The notes under the pieces are model-generated. The model worked only from the letters and a program-made list of their open reading frames with translations, was not told where the DNA came from and did not search any database. Below are positions 34,403 to 43,172 of a DNA stretch of 64,000 nucleotides, in pieces. Position numbers and translations under genes: made by a program. Source of the DNA: Staphylococcus sp. NRL 16/872. Lineage in GTDB: Bacteria; Bacillota; Bacilli; Staphylococcales; Staphylococcaceae. The DNA lies in assembly GCF_022815905.2 (NCBI RefSeq), contig NZ_CP119327.1:1488001-1552000 (forward strand). Direction: 5' to 3'. Numbering within the stretch: position 1 is the stretch's first letter; each line of letters starts with the position of its first letter.

Positions 34403-35320
34403 TTAGGAAGGATACACAATTTGTTCAACTACACCTACTTGGTTAATCGTCGCTAATTCAGAATGACAATTGGTAATTTGGTGCTTTAACGTTCTAACTA
34501 ACTCACCACTTTTTTCTTTACGACTAAACGTTAAGATCGTTGGTCCCGCACCACTAATTACTGTAGCATAGGCATCATATTTGTTGGCTAACGCTTTTAC
34601 CTGTTCAAATTCCGGTATCAAATGTTGACGAAACGGTTCATGAAAACCATCTTGCCCCATCATTTTTCCAGCAAGTTCATAATTATGCTGTATTAAAGCA
34701 CAAATCATTGTATTACTAATCGCACTATTTTGAATTGCTTTCTTATGTGAAAAATTATCTGGTAATACATTTCGTGAATCTTCAGTTTTTAACTCATATG
34801 GAGGGATAGTTAAAATAATATCAACATCAGGCACCTCAATATGAGCTACATTTGTTTCTTTCGTCTCAGGATTATAATAACCTGCTAATAATCCACCATA
34901 TATTGTTGGTGCTACGTTATCAGGATGCCCTTCAATTTCTGTCGCCAATTGAAGTAACTCATATTTTGAAAGCTGTATATTTCCAAAATAATTAGCGATA
35001 TACAATGCCCCAACTAAAGCAGATGCTGAAGATCCTAATCCTCTCGCTAATGGAATGTCACTTCTCATTTCAATCTTTAAAGCTGGTAAAGCAATATTAT
35101 ATTTAGCAGCAACTTGTTGGGCGACTTGATAAATATAATTATCTTTATTGTTAGGAAGACTATTTAATTCTGGACTTAAATAATCAAATTCCCACTCGTC
35201 TCCTTCAATTCTATGAATATATAAATTTAAATATTTGTCGATAGCCATTCCAATCGAATCAAATCCTACCCCTAAATTAGCAGTTGATGCTGGAATCTTA
35301 AGGTGCAAATATTTATTCAT
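34403..35320 (-). CDS. thrB: Homoserine kinase
   Basis: GHMP-family kinase that phosphorylates homoserine for threonine synthesis; 305 residues. It shows the GHMP motif 1 ([20 protein letters not shown]), the ATP-binding glycine-serine loop [17 protein letters not shown] (motif 2) and the C-terminal motif 3 [14 protein letters not shown]. The ATG lies directly after the thrC stop, with GGAGC inside the last thrC codons as ribosome site, so translation is coupled. Confidence 0.97.
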   Translation of the reverse strand: MNKYLHLKIPASTANLGVGFDSIGMAIDKYLNLYIHRIEGDEWEFDYLSPELNSLPNNKDNYIYQVAQQVAAKYNIALPALKIEMRSDIPLARGLGSSASALVGALYIANYFGNIQLSKYELLQLATEIEGHPDNVAPTIYGGLLAGYYNPETKETNVAHIEVPDVDIILTIPPYELKTEDSRNVLPDNFSHKKAIQNSAISNTMICALIQHNYELAGKMMGQDGFHEPFRQHLIPEFEQVKALANKYDAYATVISGAGPTILTFSRKEKSGELVRTLKHQITNCHSELATINQVGVVEQIVYPS

Positions 35321-36382
35321 TTATAATGCTCCTTTAATATAATCAATAATACTTGCTTTATCATTCGGAAGCGGTTGAATAGGATTATCTAAAATAGAAA
35401 TGGCTGTGTCAGGGTCTTTTAAGCCATTACCAGTTAAAATAGCTACAACTTTTTTATCTTTAGGTAACTTACCTGCACGATGTAATTTAATGAGCCCAGC
35501 AATAGAAGCGTTACTTGCAGGTTCACTAAATACGCCTTCTTTAGAAGTCATTAATTGGTAAGCTTCTAAAATTTCTTCATCTGTTACACTATCAATCAAA
35601 CCGTTAGATTCTTCTAAAGCTTTTGTCGCTTTCGTCCAGCTAGCAGGATTTCCAATTCTAATAGCTGTTGCAATTGTTTCAGGATTTTTAATTACTTTAT
35701 TTTGAACGATTGGAGATGCGCCTTCTGCTTGGAAGCCAAACAATTGTGGTAATTGGCTACCTTTTTTCTCGTGATATTCTTTAAATCCTTTCCAATATGC
35801 AGTAATATTTCCAGCATTTCCTACTGGGATTGCTAATACATCCGGTGCTTGTTCTAATTGTTCAACAATTTCAAATGCGCCTGTTTTTTGACCTTCGATA
35901 CGATATGGATTAACTGAATTAACTAATTCAATTTCATCATCATTTGCCGCTATTTCTTTAACGATTTCTAAAGCTTCATCGAAATTACCTTCAATCGAAA
36001 CGATTTCAGCGCCATACATTACAGCTTGGGATAACTTTCCTAACGCGATTTTACCTTCAGGAATGACGACTATTGCTTTCAAACCTGCTCTAGCGGCATA
36101 GGCTGCTGCAGAAGCTGATGTATTACCAGTTGAAGCACAAATCACTACTTTTTTACATTGTTCTTTTGCTTTTGTGACAGCCATTACCATCCCACGATCT
36201 TTAAAAGAACCTGTAGGATTTGCACCCTCAAATTTGACATATAAGTCGATGTTTAACATTGCTGATAAATTCTCACAATGGATAAGTGGTGTATGGCCTT
36301 CATTAAGTGTTAAATGAGGTGTGTCTTCATTCACAGGTAAATATTCTTTAAATTCTTCTACTAATCCTTGCCATCTTTTCAT
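35321..36382 (-). CDS. thrC: Threonine synthase
   Basis: PLP enzyme that converts phosphohomoserine to threonine; 353 residues, the short bacterial type. The PLP lysine lies in [17 protein letters not shown], the phosphate-binding region reads [19 protein letters not shown], and the C-terminal glycine motif is [12 protein letters not shown]. It is the middle gene of hom-thrC-thrB; the hom stop is five bases upstream of its ATG. Confidence 0.97.
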   Translation of the reverse strand: MKRWQGLVEEFKEYLPVNEDTPHLTLNEGHTPLIHCENLSAMLNIDLYVKFEGANPTGSFKDRGMVMAVTKAKEQCKKVVICASTGNTSASAAAYAARAGLKAIVVIPEGKIALGKLSQAVMYGAEIVSIEGNFDEALEIVKEIAANDDEIELVNSVNPYRIEGQKTGAFEIVEQLEQAPDVLAIPVGNAGNITAYWKGFKEYHEKKGSQLPQLFGFQAEGASPIVQNKVIKNPETIATAIRIGNPASWTKATKALEESNGLIDSVTDEEILEAYQLMTSKEGVFSEPASNASIAGLIKLHRAGKLPKDKKVVAILTGNGLKDPDTAISILDNPIQPLPNDKASIIDYIKGAL

Positions 36383-36387
36383 AATTA

Positions 36388-37665
36388 TTAAACTCCTTCA
36401 ACTGGATAAATTTTTTCCACATTCAACCCTGCTTTATTTAGTTCATCTTCCGGTGATAGATCTAAGCCAACAATCACTATGCCATATGATGTTTCATCTC
36501 TTTTTTCAATTTGAAGCGATTTATGGAAAGGTAAGATTGCTTTTAATTCGTCTTCAAATCGTTCAATTGAAATGTCACTATGAATGACAACATAATAATT
36601 TAACTTTTCCTTAATAGAAACTGACTCATCACTGTTCATTAATTCGCGGGTTTCATCTGTCTTTAACTCAAAATGTGGCGGAAGCGTATGCAAGTTCGAT
36701 TCAAAAAATAGCGCGACATTTAATAAGTCACTTACTACCGCACTGCCTGTCGCTAAACTACCAGCCCCTTTACCATAAAACATAGTATCTCCTACATTAT
36801 CACCAATAACATAAATAGCATTATATTCATTTTCTACAGCAGCTAATTGGTGAGATTTATGTATTAAAGTTGGTTCTACAGAAGCGTAAACTTTGCTGTT
36901 ATAATATGTTCCTTTACCAATCAGTTTAATCTTATAACCTAATTTATCTGCTACATTGATATCGCTTAATGTTGTATTACTAATTCCTCTTACTTTCACA
37001 TCACTTAATTTAATGACTTGGTTAAATGATAAGTATGAAGTAATTACCACTTTACGTGCTGCATCTATACCTTCAACATCATCAGTAGGATCTGCTTCTG
37101 CATAGCCTAAGCGTTTTGCTTCATCTAATGCTTCTTCAAAAGTGGATTGTTCGCGTGTCATTTTAGAAAGAATAAAATTAGAGGTACCGTTCAAAATCCC
37201 CATAAACTTAGAAATGTTATTGGCATTCAAACCATTATTAATGGCGTTTACAATTGGGATACCGCCTGCAACACTTGCTTCAAATTTTAATGCTACCCCT
37301 TGTTTTTCAGCTAAGTCTTCTAATAGTTTTAGATGCACAGCAAGTAAATCTTTATTTGCCGTAATGACATGTTTACCTCTTTTAAGGGAATCTCTAAGCC
37401 AATCGACAGTAGGTTCTATTCCACCCATTACTTCAATAACGATATCAATTGAATCATCATTCAAAATTTCATTTACATCTTCAGTTAGATGATATTGACT
37501 AATATTGATAGGTCTTTTTTTAGACTTGTTACGAACTAAAATATGTTTAATAACTATATCTTTATTAAGCGTATCTTTAATTTGTTGTCTATTTTCTTCA
37601 ATAATTTTTACTACACCTGATCCAACTGTTCCAAGACCAAGCAAAGCAACATTCAATTCTTTCAT
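36388..37665 (-). CDS. hom: Homoserine dehydrogenase
   Basis: Reduces aspartate semialdehyde to homoserine, the branch to threonine and methionine. It has 425 residues: NAD(P)-binding N-terminus ([16 protein letters not shown]), catalytic core with [32 protein letters not shown] and [19 protein letters not shown], and a C-terminal ACT-type regulatory domain (residues about 350-425). The frame extends six codons further to 37683, but that ATG lacks an SD; GGGGGA lies about ten bases before the ATG at 37665. It is the first gene of the threonine operon and divergent from lysC. Confidence 0.97.
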   Translation of the reverse strand: MKELNVALLGLGTVGSGVVKIIEENRQQIKDTLNKDIVIKHILVRNKSKKRPINISQYHLTEDVNEILNDDSIDIVIEVMGGIEPTVDWLRDSLKRGKHVITANKDLLAVHLKLLEDLAEKQGVALKFEASVAGGIPIVNAINNGLNANNISKFMGILNGTSNFILSKMTREQSTFEEALDEAKRLGYAEADPTDDVEGIDAARKVVITSYLSFNQVIKLSDVKVRGISNTTLSDINVADKLGYKIKLIGKGTYYNSKVYASVEPTLIHKSHQLAAVENEYNAIYVIGDNVGDTMFYGKGAGSLATGSAVVSDLLNVALFFESNLHTLPPHFELKTDETRELMNSDESVSIKEKLNYYVVIHSDISIERFEDELKAILPFHKSLQIEKRDETSYGIVIVGLDLSPEDELNKAGLNVEKIYPVEGV

Positions 37666-37716
37666 ATAACTATCTTCCCCCATATGTTTGTATTACTGAG
37701 AAATACAATTGTTTTA

Positions 37717-37745
37717 TTGCAATATACTTAACTATAGTATACTAT
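37717..37745 (+). promoter_or_regulatory. Predicted lysC promoter
   Basis: -35 TTGCAA (37717-37722), 17-base spacer, -10 TACTAT (37740-37745). The -10 is inside a perfect 12-base palindrome ATAGTATACTAT (37734-37745). The predicted leader is about 117 bases. Confidence 0.5.
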
Positions 37746-37805
37746 TAAATCATATTAAATCGATAGGACTTTTTTAGCGTAAAAAGTGAATATATAGATA
37801 TATAT

Positions 37806-37849
37806 TACCACGTGGTATCAGAAAATTAAACAAAATTTTCTGATTTTTT
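37806..37849 (+). promoter_or_regulatory. Palindrome and terminator-like hairpin in the lysC leader
   Basis: TACCACGTGGTA (37806-37817) is a perfect palindrome. It abuts, sharing one base with, an 11-bp stem ATCAGAAAATT / AATTTTCTGAT (37817-37844, six-base loop) and a T6 run (37844-37849), ending 19 bases before the lysC start. The right arm plus T-run matches 12 of 15 bases of the CodY consensus. It may be an attenuator, a CodY site, or both. Confidence 0.6.
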
Positions 37850-37868
37850 AGAAAGGTTGATACAATTT

Positions 37869-39251
37869 ATGAAAGTAGCAAAGTTTGGCGGTAGTTCAGT
37901 TTCTAATGCAACTCAAATTAAAAAAGTCCTTAACATTGTCAATGAAGATGATGAACGTAAAATCATTATTGTTTCTGCTCCTGGTAAAAGGCATAAAGAT
38001 GACATTAAAACAACAGATCTTTTAATTCGTCTATACGAAAAAGTCTTAAACGGCTTAAATTATCAAGATAAGAAAAAAGAGATTATTCAGCGTTATGCAG
38101 ATATTTTAGAAGAATTAAATATGGATATGATTTTCTTAGCTACAATTGATGAGACGCTTGAGCACATTATTAAAACACTAAAAGACGAACCCCCTCGTTT
38201 ATATGATGCGCTATTATCATGTGGAGAAAATTTTAATGCTCAACTCATTGCCAGTTATAATGATTCTACAGGGGTTAAAACAACGTATCTTTCTCCTAAA
38301 GATGCTGGTATTTTAGTCACTGATTTACCTCAACAAGCACAAATATTAGAGGAAGCTTATGACCAAATTTATAAACTAAGAGAAATTGAAGGAAAAATTA
38401 TTATTCCAGGCTTCTTTGGGGTTTCTAAAAATGGTTATGTCGTGACATTTCCAAGGGGTGGCTCAGATATAACTGGGGCAATTATCGCTAGAGGAATAAA
38501 AGCCTCTATTTATGAAAATTTCACTGATGTTTCAGGAATTTTTAAAGCAAATCCAAATGTTATTAAGAAACCTGAACTTATTAATGAAATTACATATAAA
38601 GAAATGCGTGAATTATCTTATGCAGGATTTGGTGTGTTCCATGATGAAGCGTTACAACCTTTATATAAACACAGAATTCCCGTCGTTATAAAAAACACTA
38701 ATCGACCTCAAGACAAAGGTACGTTTATTAGACATGATCGTGACGTAAACGATAAAGATGTGATTATTGGAATAAGTTGTGACAAAGACTTTACAGTCAT
38801 CAACATTAAAAAATATTTGATGAATAGACAAGTTGGTTTTACTCGCAAAATATTAGAAATTCTTGAAGATTTCAATATTTCTTTTGATCACATGCCTTCA
38901 GGGATAGATAGTATCAGTATTATTATGCGTACACATCAAATTAAAGGTAAGGAACAAGAAGTTTTAAATGCTATACGAAGAAAATGCGAAGTTGATGAGT
39001 TAAATATTGAACATGATTTGGCGATATTGATGATTGTAGGAGAAGGAATGAACAAAGCTGTAGGTACAGCAAATAAAATCACACATGCGTTAGCTGAATC
39101 TAACATTAACTTAAAAATGATTAACCAAGGGGCATCTGAAATTTCAATGATGTTTGGTATTTCCGTTGAAGATGCTGATAAGGCTGTGCTTTCAACATAT
39201 GAATATTGCTATCATGGCGTATGTTTAAAAAATTTATGTTCTAAAAATTAA
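37869..39251 (+). CDS. lysC: Aspartate kinase
   Basis: Phosphorylates aspartate, the first step to lysine, threonine and methionine. It has 460 residues: kinase domain beginning MKVAKFGGSSVSNATQIKKV, with FPRGGSDITGAIIARGIKA and the ENFTDVSGIFKANP motif, and two C-terminal ACT domains (residues about 310-460; FTVINIKKYLMNRQVGFTRK and LMIVGEGMNKAVG) for feedback inhibition. The ATG at 37869 gives the family N-terminus; its SD AAAGG is about twelve bases away, unusually far. The TTG at 37857 would be too close to it. It is divergent from the hom operon. S. aureus literature uses thrD or lysC for this locus. Confidence 0.95.
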   Translation: MKVAKFGGSSVSNATQIKKVLNIVNEDDERKIIIVSAPGKRHKDDIKTTDLLIRLYEKVLNGLNYQDKKKEIIQRYADILEELNMDMIFLATIDETLEHIIKTLKDEPPRLYDALLSCGENFNAQLIASYNDSTGVKTTYLSPKDAGILVTDLPQQAQILEEAYDQIYKLREIEGKIIIPGFFGVSKNGYVVTFPRGGSDITGAIIARGIKASIYENFTDVSGIFKANPNVIKKPELINEITYKEMRELSYAGFGVFHDEALQPLYKHRIPVVIKNTNRPQDKGTFIRHDRDVNDKDVIIGISCDKDFTVINIKKYLMNRQVGFTRKILEILEDFNISFDHMPSGIDSISIIMRTHQIKGKEQEVLNAIRRKCEVDELNIEHDLAILMIVGEGMNKAVGTANKITHALAESNINLKMINQGASEISMMFGISVEDADKAVLSTYEYCYHGVCLKNLCSKN

Positions 39252-39252
39252 T

Positions 39253-39316
39253 AAAAAGCAACTGATATGTAGATAAACATTTTTAAAGTTTAATCTAGAA
39301 ATATCAGTTGCTTTTT
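39253..39316. terminator. Bidirectional terminator after lysC
   Basis: AAAAAGCAACTGATAT pairs with ATATCAGTTGCTTTTT around a long loop between convergent genes. Confidence 0.85.
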
Positions 39317-39338
39317 ACATCATATAATCATACAAAAG

Positions 39339-39920
39339 CTAGCTTTGTGTTAAGGCTTCTTTGATCCTTTGTTCGCCCACTACTACTTTTAATATAACAA
39401 ATTGATAGTAACTTAACGCTTCTAATACCAATTTGTAATTAGGTAATTGATGATAATTTTGGTTATCCATTAAATCATACATGAGAACTATTTCAGGTTT
39501 AATATAGTCTACATTCCAAGTGAGCGAATGAAAATATATATTATTTTTAGGAATTCTAATGTTTTCATCTAATCTAAATATCCATTCTTCATTTACTACA
39601 TCATAAATAAAAATATTTAGCGCTACTTTATTATTAATAGTGACGTCAATATGTGCTACTTCTGGCACATTTAATTTATCTTTATCCATCTTTTCATCAT
39701 TTTTATTGTAATAATTAAATGTATACGATGAAGGAATTACTCTTAGTACTTCGACTAAATACTTTCTTTCCACACATATGTCAACTTTCGAAGGTAGTAT
39801 AAAGTTATCATTCAAAAATAACTGCATAGCGACTTCCCCGTGAAATTTAAAAGATGTTCGACATTTTAACTTTAAAATGTCTACTAATTGTTCAACATGT
39901 TCTTGATGCTCATTCTCCAT
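39339..39920 (-). CDS. Unknown protein, possibly nucleotidyltransferase-like
   Basis: Soluble protein of 193 residues, in the same position as an S. aureus hypothetical gene. I do not recognise a characterised family. The stretch FKFHGEVAMQLFLND followed by SKVDICVERKYLVEVLR and, later, HIDVTINNKVALNIF resembles the start of a nucleotidyltransferase fold (as in AbiEii or MNT-like proteins), but the catalytic GS...DXD signature is not clear. The C-terminal half is helical with many tyrosines. GGAGG lies about 10 bases before the ATG. It is convergent with lysC. Treat the nucleotidyltransferase idea as a guess. Confidence 0.7.
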   Translation of the reverse strand: MENEHQEHVEQLVDILKLKCRTSFKFHGEVAMQLFLNDNFILPSKVDICVERKYLVEVLRVIPSSYTFNYYNKNDEKMDKDKLNVPEVAHIDVTINNKVALNIFIYDVVNEEWIFRLDENIRIPKNNIYFHSLTWNVDYIKPEIVLMYDLMDNQNYHQLPNYKLVLEALSYYQFVILKVVVGEQRIKEALTQS

Positions 39921-40380
39921 TCATCTACCTCCTAAGGAAACGCTTTCATAATGAATATTATACCTTTCTCATACTTTATTTTCAAACTTCAAATTATGAA
40001 AAATATGTAAATATCCAACTAGTAAATTGATAATCATTACATTTTAAGTTCATTCATGTTTAATCATTAAATAATTATTATAAAATATTCTCTTAAATAT
40101 TTCGATATATATTCTTACAAATATTAAATTTGTTTTTAAATAAAATAACCTTCATTCATTTCGAAATAGTACATAAGATGATACTTCTCAAGTTATTAAT
40201 AAAGAATAAATTTAAATACGCTTCATATTATTTTAACAAAATCTTAAAATCTTCTTGCTTTCCAGAATATTGAACTATCTATATAGAATGTTTATAATTT
40301 ATATGTTGTTTTATATCATTTAATTTTTGAAAAAACGTTCTATGATATAAACGAATAAACAATAATGCAGGTGATTAGTG
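39921..40380. other. 460-base AT-rich intergenic region
   Basis: No frame with a ribosome site. It must contain the divergent promoters of the flanking genes. It contains many short AT repeats and one Fur/PerR-like half site (TGATAATCATTACAT near 40029) that I do not regard as reliable. I see no convincing RNA gene or repeat. Confidence 0.6.
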
Positions 40381-41238
40381 ATGACGTTAACAGTTATTTT
40401 AATAGTTATCATCATTGTACTTATTTTGGCATTTATTTTAAATCAACGCTATATGCAAGATAGAGTTGATACTGAAATGTATGCTAGAAATCAAATGATA
40501 ACTAAGAATTCAGCGTTAAGTAAGGAAAATTTAGATCTTAAAAATCAAATGTTAAGTACTAATAAAGAAATTAGTCCTCACGCTAAAAGTAATGCGAAAA
40601 GAGAATTACGAGAAATTTTAGATAATTATATCACTGAAGGTAAATTAAAATTTTATCATATTATTACGACTAGTAATTTAGCAACTAAACATCCTTTGTT
40701 TGAATACGCTAGAACATTTGATTTTATTGTTATTTCTGATGTTGGTTTAATCAATATTGATGTAAAAAAATGGAATCAGAAAACGTTTTATCATTTTAAC
40801 GCGCCAGTAGACGACAAAATGGTTATTGATACTAGTGATGTCAATCAAATTGTTGGACATTATATTAGTAAACAATACCATAATCAATTCAATTCACCAC
40901 GTAGTGAAATTTACACATTTATCGAAGAAGTTCAAAATAACAGGGTCATTTATGAATTTTATAATCATGATCCATATGAACAAGCAGCTATTAACTCTAA
41001 ATCTTTAAAAGATAATATTGAAAAGAAATTTAATCATAAAATTCAAAGTATCGGTATCATATACTTCAGTGATGGAAGTGTTAACATCATTGAAGGTACG
41101 CAAGAACGGGAAAAATATGTAGATACAGTTTCAACAAAATATTCCCTTGAACATGTTATAAAGAATGCAATTGAATTCTCTAAACACCCACTTACTGAAG
41201 CTCAGGCTACTAAAATCGTCACTAGCTTTAGTAACTAG
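40381..41238 (+). CDS. Membrane-anchored protein with NERD-like nuclease domain
   Basis: Protein of 285 residues: one N-terminal transmembrane helix (residues about 3-20), a coiled-coil-like linker (residues about 30-75), then an alpha/beta domain. The stretch FDFIVISDVGLINIDVKKW (residues about 113-131) resembles the core of the NERD (nuclease-related) domain, where D-V-I-V-S...G-I-F-V-I-E-V-K forms a PD-(D/E)XK site; here the residues would be Asp114, Asp127 and Lys129, with Asp in place of the usual Glu. The function is unknown. AGGTG lies seven bases before ATG 40381; the GTG at 40378 is too close. It is next to nuc across a shared terminator. Confidence 0.65.
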   Translation: MTLTVILIVIIIVLILAFILNQRYMQDRVDTEMYARNQMITKNSALSKENLDLKNQMLSTNKEISPHAKSNAKRELREILDNYITEGKLKFYHIITTSNLATKHPLFEYARTFDFIVISDVGLINIDVKKWNQKTFYHFNAPVDDKMVIDTSDVNQIVGHYISKQYHNQFNSPRSEIYTFIEEVQNNRVIYEFYNHDPYEQAAINSKSLKDNIEKKFNHKIQSIGIIYFSDGSVNIIEGTQEREKYVDTVSTKYSLEHVIKNAIEFSKHPLTEAQATKIVTSFSN

Positions 41239-41276
41239 TTTTTCAATAAATCAACAATTACTTTTTTAAATAATAA

Positions 41277-41330
41277 AAGCGATTATCATACCTTTCCTCA
41301 TATATAGTGTATGATAATCGCTTATTTTTT
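41277..41330. terminator. Bidirectional terminator between NERD-like gene and nuc
   Basis: Perfect 15-bp stem AAGCGATTATCATAC / GTATGATAATCGCTT with a 17-base loop and ATTTTTT at the plus-strand end, which overlaps the nuc stop. Confidence 0.9.
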
Positions 41331-41865
41331 AGCTCCAAAGGTTAACTTTATTCTTTTTAGCTTCCGCTTCATCCTTTTCAAAGGTGCTTCTATATTTACC
41401 GTTAGGCGCGAAGTACTTTTCACGTGCTAAGCCTTGTTTTACTAACTCTTCATTAAACATTGTGTCTTTATCTAACCATACATATGCTAAAGTACGTCCA
41501 TAGCGATCTTCTTTTTCTTTATCGTACTCTAAATAGACATCCTTACCTGTTAAATGATTTTTACTATAATTTGATGCTTCTTTTCCATAGGGTTGCACAG
41601 GTGTGTTCGGTTTAACGGTTTCAGGCGTATCCACACCAATTAATCTTATTTTTATTTCTTTACCGTTATTATTTTTAGCTACAAATGTATCTCCATCGAC
41701 AACACGCTCAATATGCACTTTTTCTTTATCTTTTAATTCTGTAGTTGATGAAGTATGGCTTCCACTATTTTTAAACGGTCCTGTGTGATTAATAAATTGG
41801 AATGCCAATACTCCAACAATAATCACGGCTAATACTATTATACTGAGTGATTTTTTTGATTTCAT
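41329..41865 (-). CDS. nuc: Thermonuclease, membrane-anchored (Nuc2 type)
   Basis: Calcium-dependent staphylococcal nuclease, 178 residues, cutting DNA and RNA outside the cell. An N-terminal hydrophobic helix (residues about 6-24, SLSIIVLAVIIVGVLAF) without an obvious signal-peptidase site suggests a membrane anchor, as in S. aureus Nuc2, the copy at this locus. The catalytic residues appear in VVDGDTFV, RLIGVDTPET (Arg and Asp), YLEYDKEKEDRYGR (Glu and Arg). The longest frame starts at 41898; AGGTG five bases before ATG 41865 and the MKSKKSL start decide. It is convergent with the NERD-like gene. Confidence 0.93.
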   Translation of the reverse strand: MKSKKSLSIIVLAVIIVGVLAFQFINHTGPFKNSGSHTSSTTELKDKEKVHIERVVDGDTFVAKNNNGKEIKIRLIGVDTPETVKPNTPVQPYGKEASNYSKNHLTGKDVYLEYDKEKEDRYGRTLAYVWLDKDTMFNEELVKQGLAREKYFAPNGKYRSTFEKDEAEAKKNKVNLWS

Positions 41866-42028
41866 GTATTCACCTGCTCCTCTTTTCGATACTTCCATAT
41901 AATATATAATTAGAATTTAATCGTCAATTAAATATTTATTTTTATTAGTGCTAAATACTTTTTATTTTCTTGAAAATGAGGAAACCATTAAAATCATGCT
42001 ATAATGTAATGCGTTAGGAGTGAAATAC

Positions 42029-42220
42029 ATGAACGAACGTAGTGAAAATTTAGTAACAATAATAGCTGTTGTAGTAGCCATCATTGTTGGCGTTATTCTT
42101 CAGATTGTTTATAAACTTCCAATCATTGTATCTGTGGTTGTAGCCGTATTATTAGGCGTTTTAGTAGGTTTTATAGTTTATATTATTCAATCATACTTAA
42201 ACAAACGTAATAACAAATAA
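42029..42220 (+). CDS. Small two-helix membrane protein
   Basis: 63 residues, MNERSENLVTIIAVVVAIIV at the start, with two transmembrane helices (residues about 8-25 and 30-53) separated by a short KLP turn, and a basic tail SYLNKRNNK. No known family recognised. AGGAG lies eight bases before the ATG at 42029; the GTG at 42020 lies within that SD region. The stop codon lies inside the stem of a strong terminator, so the message ends tightly at the gene. It is divergent from nuc. Confidence 0.75.
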   Translation: MNERSENLVTIIAVVVAIIVGVILQIVYKLPIIVSVVVAVLLGVLVGFIVYIIQSYLNKRNNK

Positions 42221-42254
42221 AATGCTAACTAGATTTGACTAGTTAGCATTTTAT
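42217..42254 (+). terminator. Terminator of the small membrane protein gene
   Basis: Perfect 16-bp stem ATAAAATGCTAACTAG / CTAGTTAGCATTTTAT with a six-base loop; its left arm includes the stop codon. Confidence 0.9.
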
Positions 42255-42390
42255 TTATATATTCAAGAGTATTTTATAAATACAGTGGTAAATATAAGAA
42301 ACAAATCCAATTTTGAAAATAATTATAACTATTTTCGACAATACTCAATAAAAACCTCACATTAAATATTAAAGTAGAGAGGTGGAAACA

Positions 42391-42573
42391 ATGGAAATTC
42401 TTGATATTATTATCGATACACACGGACTTATATACAGAGTTCAAACTCAAAATGGCAATATCTTTGAGCACACACTAGCGAATGATACACCGCCAGATAA
42501 GGTTGCTCAAGTTTTGCGTTTATTAGCAACACATGTAGATAAATTGGAAGCAGAAAAAACCAATGATAATTAG
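42391..42573 (+). CDS. Small acidic protein of unknown function
   Basis: 60 residues: MEILDIIIDTHGLIYRVQTQ, then NIFEHTLANDTPPDKVAQVL and a helical C-terminus. No family recognised. GAGGTGG lies five bases before the ATG at 42391, which is a better start than the GTG at 42382. Its last four bases overlap the stop of the oppositely oriented response regulator gene, with no terminator between, so the two transcripts must overlap at their 3' ends. Confidence 0.7.
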   Translation: MEILDIIIDTHGLIYRVQTQNGNIFEHTLANDTPPDKVAQVLRLLATHVDKLEAEKTNDN

Positions 42574-43172
42574 ATCCATCCTTTATTTATTGCTTTTTTC
42601 CAAGCATCAAAACGGTTCTCTGCTAATAGTTTTTCAATTATAGTTGAAGTATAATTTCGCACTGTGCCATTAGAAAGGTATAATTTCTCCGCTATTTCTT
42701 TGCTACTTAAACCCTCACCAATCTCACGTAAAACGACTTGTTCTTTATACGTGAGAGGGTTAGATTCTTTAAATAAAGACGTCATTAGTGAGGTACTATA
42801 TTCCCTTTCACCTTCCATCACTTTATGAATAGTGTTGACTAATTCATCTACTGAACGCTCTTTTAAAACGTAAGCATCCACTTCATTTGCTACTGCCTTT
42901 TCAAAATAACCTGGGCGTTTAAATGTTGTGACTATAATAATTTTTGTGTTAATTGACGTCTCTCTTAACTTTGCCAAGACTTCTAAACCTGTCATTCTTG
43001 GCAGTTCTATATCTAATATCGCAATATCTGGCATATTATGTTTAATGAAATTCAGTGTATCTTCGCCATTATCAAAATCATCTACGACTTTCATGTCTTC
43101 ATTGAATTCTATTAATTGAACCATTGCTTGACGTAACATATATTGATCTTCTGCAATTACAATTGAAATCAT
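42570..43172 (-). CDS. Response regulator, NarL/LuxR family (DesR-like)
   Basis: DNA-binding response regulator of 200 residues. The receiver domain has the acidic pocket EDQ at the N-terminus, phosphoacceptor Asp54 in AILDIELPRMTG, the Thr of IIIVTTF and Lys109-type residue in AYVLKERSV. The C-terminal LuxR helix-turn-helix reads LSSKEIAEKLYLSNGTVRNYTSTIIEKL. It overlaps its kinase gene by four bases. It belongs to an ATPase-permease-kinase-regulator operon and corresponds to the S. aureus system often labelled DesKR/TCS7, whose stimulus is poorly known. Confidence 0.92.
   Translation of the reverse strand: MISIVIAEDQYMLRQAMVQLIEFNEDMKVVDDFDNGEDTLNFIKHNMPDIAILDIELPRMTGLEVLAKLRETSINTKIIIVTTFKRPGYFEKAVANEVDAYVLKERSVDELVNTIHKVMEGEREYSTSLMTSLFKESNPLTYKEQVVLREIGEGLSSKEIAEKLYLSNGTVRNYTSTIIEKLLAENRFDAWKKAINKGWI

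Noticed and set aside
37684-37868. T-box or lysine riboswitch upstream of lysC
   Set aside because: The leader is too short and lacks the T-box antiterminator motif and L-box core; only a simple hairpin is present.
40029-40045. Fur- or PerR-like sequence TGATAATCATTACAT
   Set aside because: Only one half fits the consensus, and such AT-rich matches are common by chance in this 460-base intergenic region.
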